NCBI GenBank assembly: GCA_937925685.1
Contig: CALAMI010000008.1
Location: 1 to 64,000, forward strand
Length of the DNA: 64,000 bases
Source: Candidatus Binatia bacterium
GTDB taxonomy: Bacteria; Desulfobacterota; Binatia; HRBIN30
Reading direction: 5' to 3'
Within the stretch, counting starts at the first letter, position 1; every line of letters starts with the position of its first letter. The notes under the pieces are model-generated. The model did no database searches, was not told the origin of the DNA, and saw nothing but the letters and a program-made list of their open reading frames with translations. Below, piece after piece: positions 61,593 through 64,000 of the stretch. Position numbers and translations under genes: made by a program.

Positions 61593-62585
61593 GCGGCGAT
61601 AAGACCACGGGTTGCGTAGCCGCTTTGGCGTCGGCGAGAGCAGGGCGGCTAAGAATCGTCCTGACTTGCGGAAACCCGCGCTGTTTTGTCGTGTAAAACC
61701 AGAGGCAACGCGCTCGAATACGCAGTGGTTCCCAGTTGCGGGCGCTAGTTCCTGGAAGTTGCGTTTATTCGTGACGGCCTCGTTCCCGGGGTCCGACTTA
61801 GCTTCGGCATGGTTGGTCAGAAGCTCAGGTTTGCTATCTTGCGAAGCCATTGAACCATCTCCTCGGAAGCGCCGCCTTAAAACCCAACGCTCGCTGGTTT
61901 GGCAATCTTATTGGCGCTCGGGAACTCCTGGAAACGGGCGATCATGAGGGATGAAGCTCCAGGAAGCTGGGGATTGATAGCGACGATTACTCCATAAGAT
62001 AAGATAAGATCGCCAGTAGAACCCGTGGTGTGCTCCCCCCGGGGAAGGCAGGTACCCGAGGTGCTGATTAAATCCGCGGCCGTCCAGTTCACGGCTAGCT
62101 TCCGGGTTGGCCACGCGACTGGGCGGTTCGCACGTGGCCATGGGTGACCAACGCTGCGCAAGCGATTGATTCTCCGAGGATTGCAGATAGTAGACCGCTG
62201 TACCCTGCGGGGGGGGGAATGCAACGTTGCCAAGAGGTGCGGCGGCGAATTACGCCGTGTCGGCAAGTATCCCGCCTCTCTACTAAAGTAACGGGTCCAC
62301 CCCTTTACCGTCGAATTCCCGTGCGACCCGCCGATGGCGTCTCGGAGCGGCGAGTCCATCCGTCTGAAACCAGATGTTTTCCCAGCGAAAAAATATTGTG
62401 CCCCGTGTGCCCCTCGATCTAAGGGCTCTTCCCTTCCTACAGCCTTCTTCAACCGCGCTGAAGCGAGGCACCGGCCGGTGTTCCCCTGCTTCTTGGGGGA
62501 CTGACTTTGCCTGTCGTTGCCGGAATGAACGGCTGCACGCCCAAAGGTGGCAGTTGCCGCAGCGTTCGGGTAAGGTTACCGACTC
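61593..62585. other. Intergenic region without a recognisable gene
   Basis: 993 bases. It contains a short ATAAG tandem repeat (near 61994-62009) and an eight-or-more-base G run near 62209-62218. A minus-strand frame (61877-62452) is open for 191 codons, but its composition (Arg, Pro, Ser) is unlike the window's proteins and shows no domain. I could not match it to RNase P RNA, tmRNA, SRP RNA or a TPP riboswitch. Confidence 0.4.
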
Positions 62586-63560
62586 GTGTCGTCACGTTCG
62601 CGCCACAAGGAAGGCGAGTTCACGTTTCTTCGCAAGCTACTGGCGCGTGTACCTACGGGCCGAGGGGTAGTCGTAGGACCAGGACATGATGCAGCAAGGG
62701 TGAGGGCGGGTGCCAAAGACTGGCTTTTGACCGTAGATAGTCAAGTAGAAGGAGTACACTTTCAGCGTGCTTGGCTTTCGTTGTCGGCATTAGGGCGGCG
62801 AAGCTTCCGCGTGGCTGCAAGTGACATTGCTGCGATGGGTGGGAGGGCGCGATTCGTTTTGGTGGACTGTGGCGTACCGGAACGTTTGCCTTTGGCGTCT
62901 CTCCAGCGCATCGAGCTTGGATTGGTGGAAGAGGCGCAGGCCTGGGGTGCCTGGGTGGTCGGGGGAAATCTGCATCGATCGGTTGAACTTGCTTTGAGCG
63001 TGACCGTTGTTGCCGAGGCCCCTCGGCGGCGGGTGGACCGCGGAGCAGCCCGCCCCGGAGAGCTGGTAGCGGTAACCGGGAACTTTGGAGACGCCGCTTT
63101 GTGTGTGCACCTGTTGCGCTCAAGGCGACCCTGCCCCCCTGGTTTGTTGCGCCGTTGGCAAATGCCTCCCCGGCTCGACCGCTTGGGTCGGATGTTAGTG
63201 GAGGGTGGCTTGCCCTCAGCAATGATCGATGTAAGCGATGGGCTGGTGCAGGATTTACAGCACGTTTGCGAGGTAAGTGGTGTCGGGGCAGAGTTGAATG
63301 CGGCGTCGGTGCCGCGGAGCCAAGCTTACCGAAGGCTGGTGGGAGACGACCTGACGTTTGCCTTAAGCGGAGGCGAGGATTACGAGCTATTGTTTACAGT
63401 GCCCGCCAAAAGGCTCGAAGCAGTTCGACAACTCGCTCGCCGTGAAGGTGTGGCGTTAACGGTAATTGGACGCGTCGTCCGAGGCCACCGTGTCGTGGTC
63501 GAGCAGCAAGGTAGGGAATTGCATCTTCAACGCTTTGGTTTCGATCATTTCGCGGGTTGA
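62586..63560 (+). CDS. thiL: Thiamine-monophosphate kinase
   Basis: A 324-residue AIR-synthase-fold kinase producing thiamine pyrophosphate from thiamine monophosphate and ATP. Typical features: VGPGHDAARVRAG and LLTVDSQVEGVHF (metal and substrate loops), AASDIAAMGGRARFVLV, GGNLHRS, AMIDVSDGLVQDL and FALSGGEDYELLF. The start is GTG 62586. No thi genes flank it and no TPP riboswitch is visible upstream. larB starts 46 bases downstream. Confidence 0.93.
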   Translation: MSSRSRHKEGEFTFLRKLLARVPTGRGVVVGPGHDAARVRAGAKDWLLTVDSQVEGVHFQRAWLSLSALGRRSFRVAASDIAAMGGRARFVLVDCGVPERLPLASLQRIELGLVEEAQAWGAWVVGGNLHRSVELALSVTVVAEAPRRRVDRGAARPGELVAVTGNFGDAALCVHLLRSRRPCPPGLLRRWQMPPRLDRLGRMLVEGGLPSAMIDVSDGLVQDLQHVCEVSGVGAELNAASVPRSQAYRRLVGDDLTFALSGGEDYELLFTVPAKRLEAVRQLARREGVALTVIGRVVRGHRVVVEQQGRELHLQRFGFDHFAG

Positions 63561-63606
63561 TATTGCCGCGGCCGGGCAAGCGTGTCTTTGCATCGGGGTG
63601 GGGCCC

Positions 63607-64000
63607 ATGGAACCGAAGAGACTAAGAGAGCTGCTTAAAAACGTCGAACAAGGACGAATGACTGCGCGAGAAGCGTTCGAGGCACTCAAGCTGTTGCCCT
63701 ATGAGGACCTGGAATTCGCCAAGGTCGATCACCATCGCGCTCTCAGAACCGGCTTTCCTGAAGTCATTTACGCTCCGGGTAAGACAGCGGAGCACATTGT
63801 CGAGATTGCTCGTGCACTTCGAGCCAAGGGACATAATGTCTTGGTCACCCGCGTAGAGCCAACGACTGCCGATCTCCTAAAGAACGCGCTGCCGGAATGC
63901 CGCTATTACGCTCTAGGCCGAGTCGTCACGGTGGAGGGGAAACGACGGAAAATCATCGGTAAAGGTCAGATCGCTGTGGTTGCCGCGGGCACCGCAGACC
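63607..64000 (+). CDS. larB: Pyridinium-3,5-biscarboxylic acid mononucleotide synthase LarB (N-terminal part)
   Basis: The frame opens at ATG 63607 and runs off the window end, giving 131 residues. The segments LPYEDLEFAKVDHHRALRTG and FPEVIYAPGKTAEHI, then VVAAGTAD at the edge, match LarB. This enzyme carboxylates and hydrolyses nicotinate adenine dinucleotide in the first step of the nickel-pincer cofactor of lactate racemase. The PurE-like catalytic domain lies beyond the window, so integrity cannot be judged. larC/larE would be expected nearby if the pathway is complete. Confidence 0.88.
   Translation, partial: MEPKRLRELLKNVEQGRMTAREAFEALKLLPYEDLEFAKVDHHRALRTGFPEVIYAPGKTAEHIVEIARALRAKGHNVLVTRVEPTTADLLKNALPECRYYALGRVVTVEGKRRKIIGKGQIAVVAAGTAD

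Noticed and set aside
62460..62585. TPP riboswitch before thiL
   Set aside because: The conserved CUGAGA and ACCUGA blocks are not present.

Overview
The window looks like the chromosome of a GC-rich, diderm (LPS-containing) bacterium. Diderm character comes from LptD, an LpoA-like lipoprotein, SPOR and lipobox proteins. Several traits point to a deltaproteobacterium-like lineage, most plausibly Candidatus Binatota (Desulfobacterota_B): secreted Cys-rich proteins ending in a cysteine-flanked pair of EF-hand/dockerin-like loops, a limonene-monooxygenase-like LLM flavoprotein, and a large Pil-Chp/Frz-flavoured chemosensory cluster. This assignment is inference; the window holds no rRNA gene to test it.

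Layout. (1) 1-4.4 kb: the tail of a secreted repeat protein, a divergent FabH-like enzyme with an altered catalytic triad, and a mercury-resistance operon on the minus strand (merR remnant, merT, merA, no merP) lying between two fabH-type genes. (2) 4.7-18.8 kb: one long plus-strand block, canonical fabH - rimI - argS - SPOR protein - trpEGDCFBA - folC - lptD, with overlaps or short gaps (largest 106 bp) and no trp leader. (3) 18.8-24.5 kb: three minus-strand paralogues of an unrecognised secreted family, then an FG-GAP lipoprotein. (4) 24.6-30.7 kb: a heterodimeric ABC exporter with one degenerate ATP site, meeting tail to tail with an ABC-2 permease/ATPase pair. (5) 30.9-38.3 kb: two paralogous secreted Cys-rich proteins with different C-terminal modules, a tRNA(CAT), a lipase-maturation-factor membrane protein and an LLM oxidoreductase. 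(6) 38.4-44.7 kb: recO (minus), then grpE-dnaK-dnaJ and an LpoA-like lipoprotein. (7) 44.8-58.5 kb: a seven-gene minus-strand chemosensory operon in Pil-Chp order. It includes a CheW-DUF4388 fusion, a two-headed response regulator, and a 1399-residue coiled-coil protein with C-terminal receiver-like domains. (8) 58.5-64 kb: mostly unexplained DNA, one secreted protein with a C-terminal membrane anchor, thiL and the start of larB.

How the genes work together. The trp genes encode the full chorismate-to-tryptophan pathway, and TrpE keeps the LLES feedback motif, so control is probably at enzyme level. GrpE/DnaK/DnaJ form a complete Hsp70 unit. The chemosensory genes supply receptor, two CheW-type couplers, a three-Hpt CheA-REC kinase and a PilH-like output, but no CheR/CheB, which fits control of type IV pili or polarity rather than adaptive flagellar chemotaxis. 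Several secreted proteins share a small Cys-rich module, suggesting a lineage-specific set of exported proteins.

Strongest candidates for undescribed biology: the chemosensory operon with its AglZ-like but domain-inverted coiled-coil protein, the three-paralogue secreted family at 18.8-22.5 kb, and the modular Cys-rich/EF-hand proteins at 30.9-35.3 kb.
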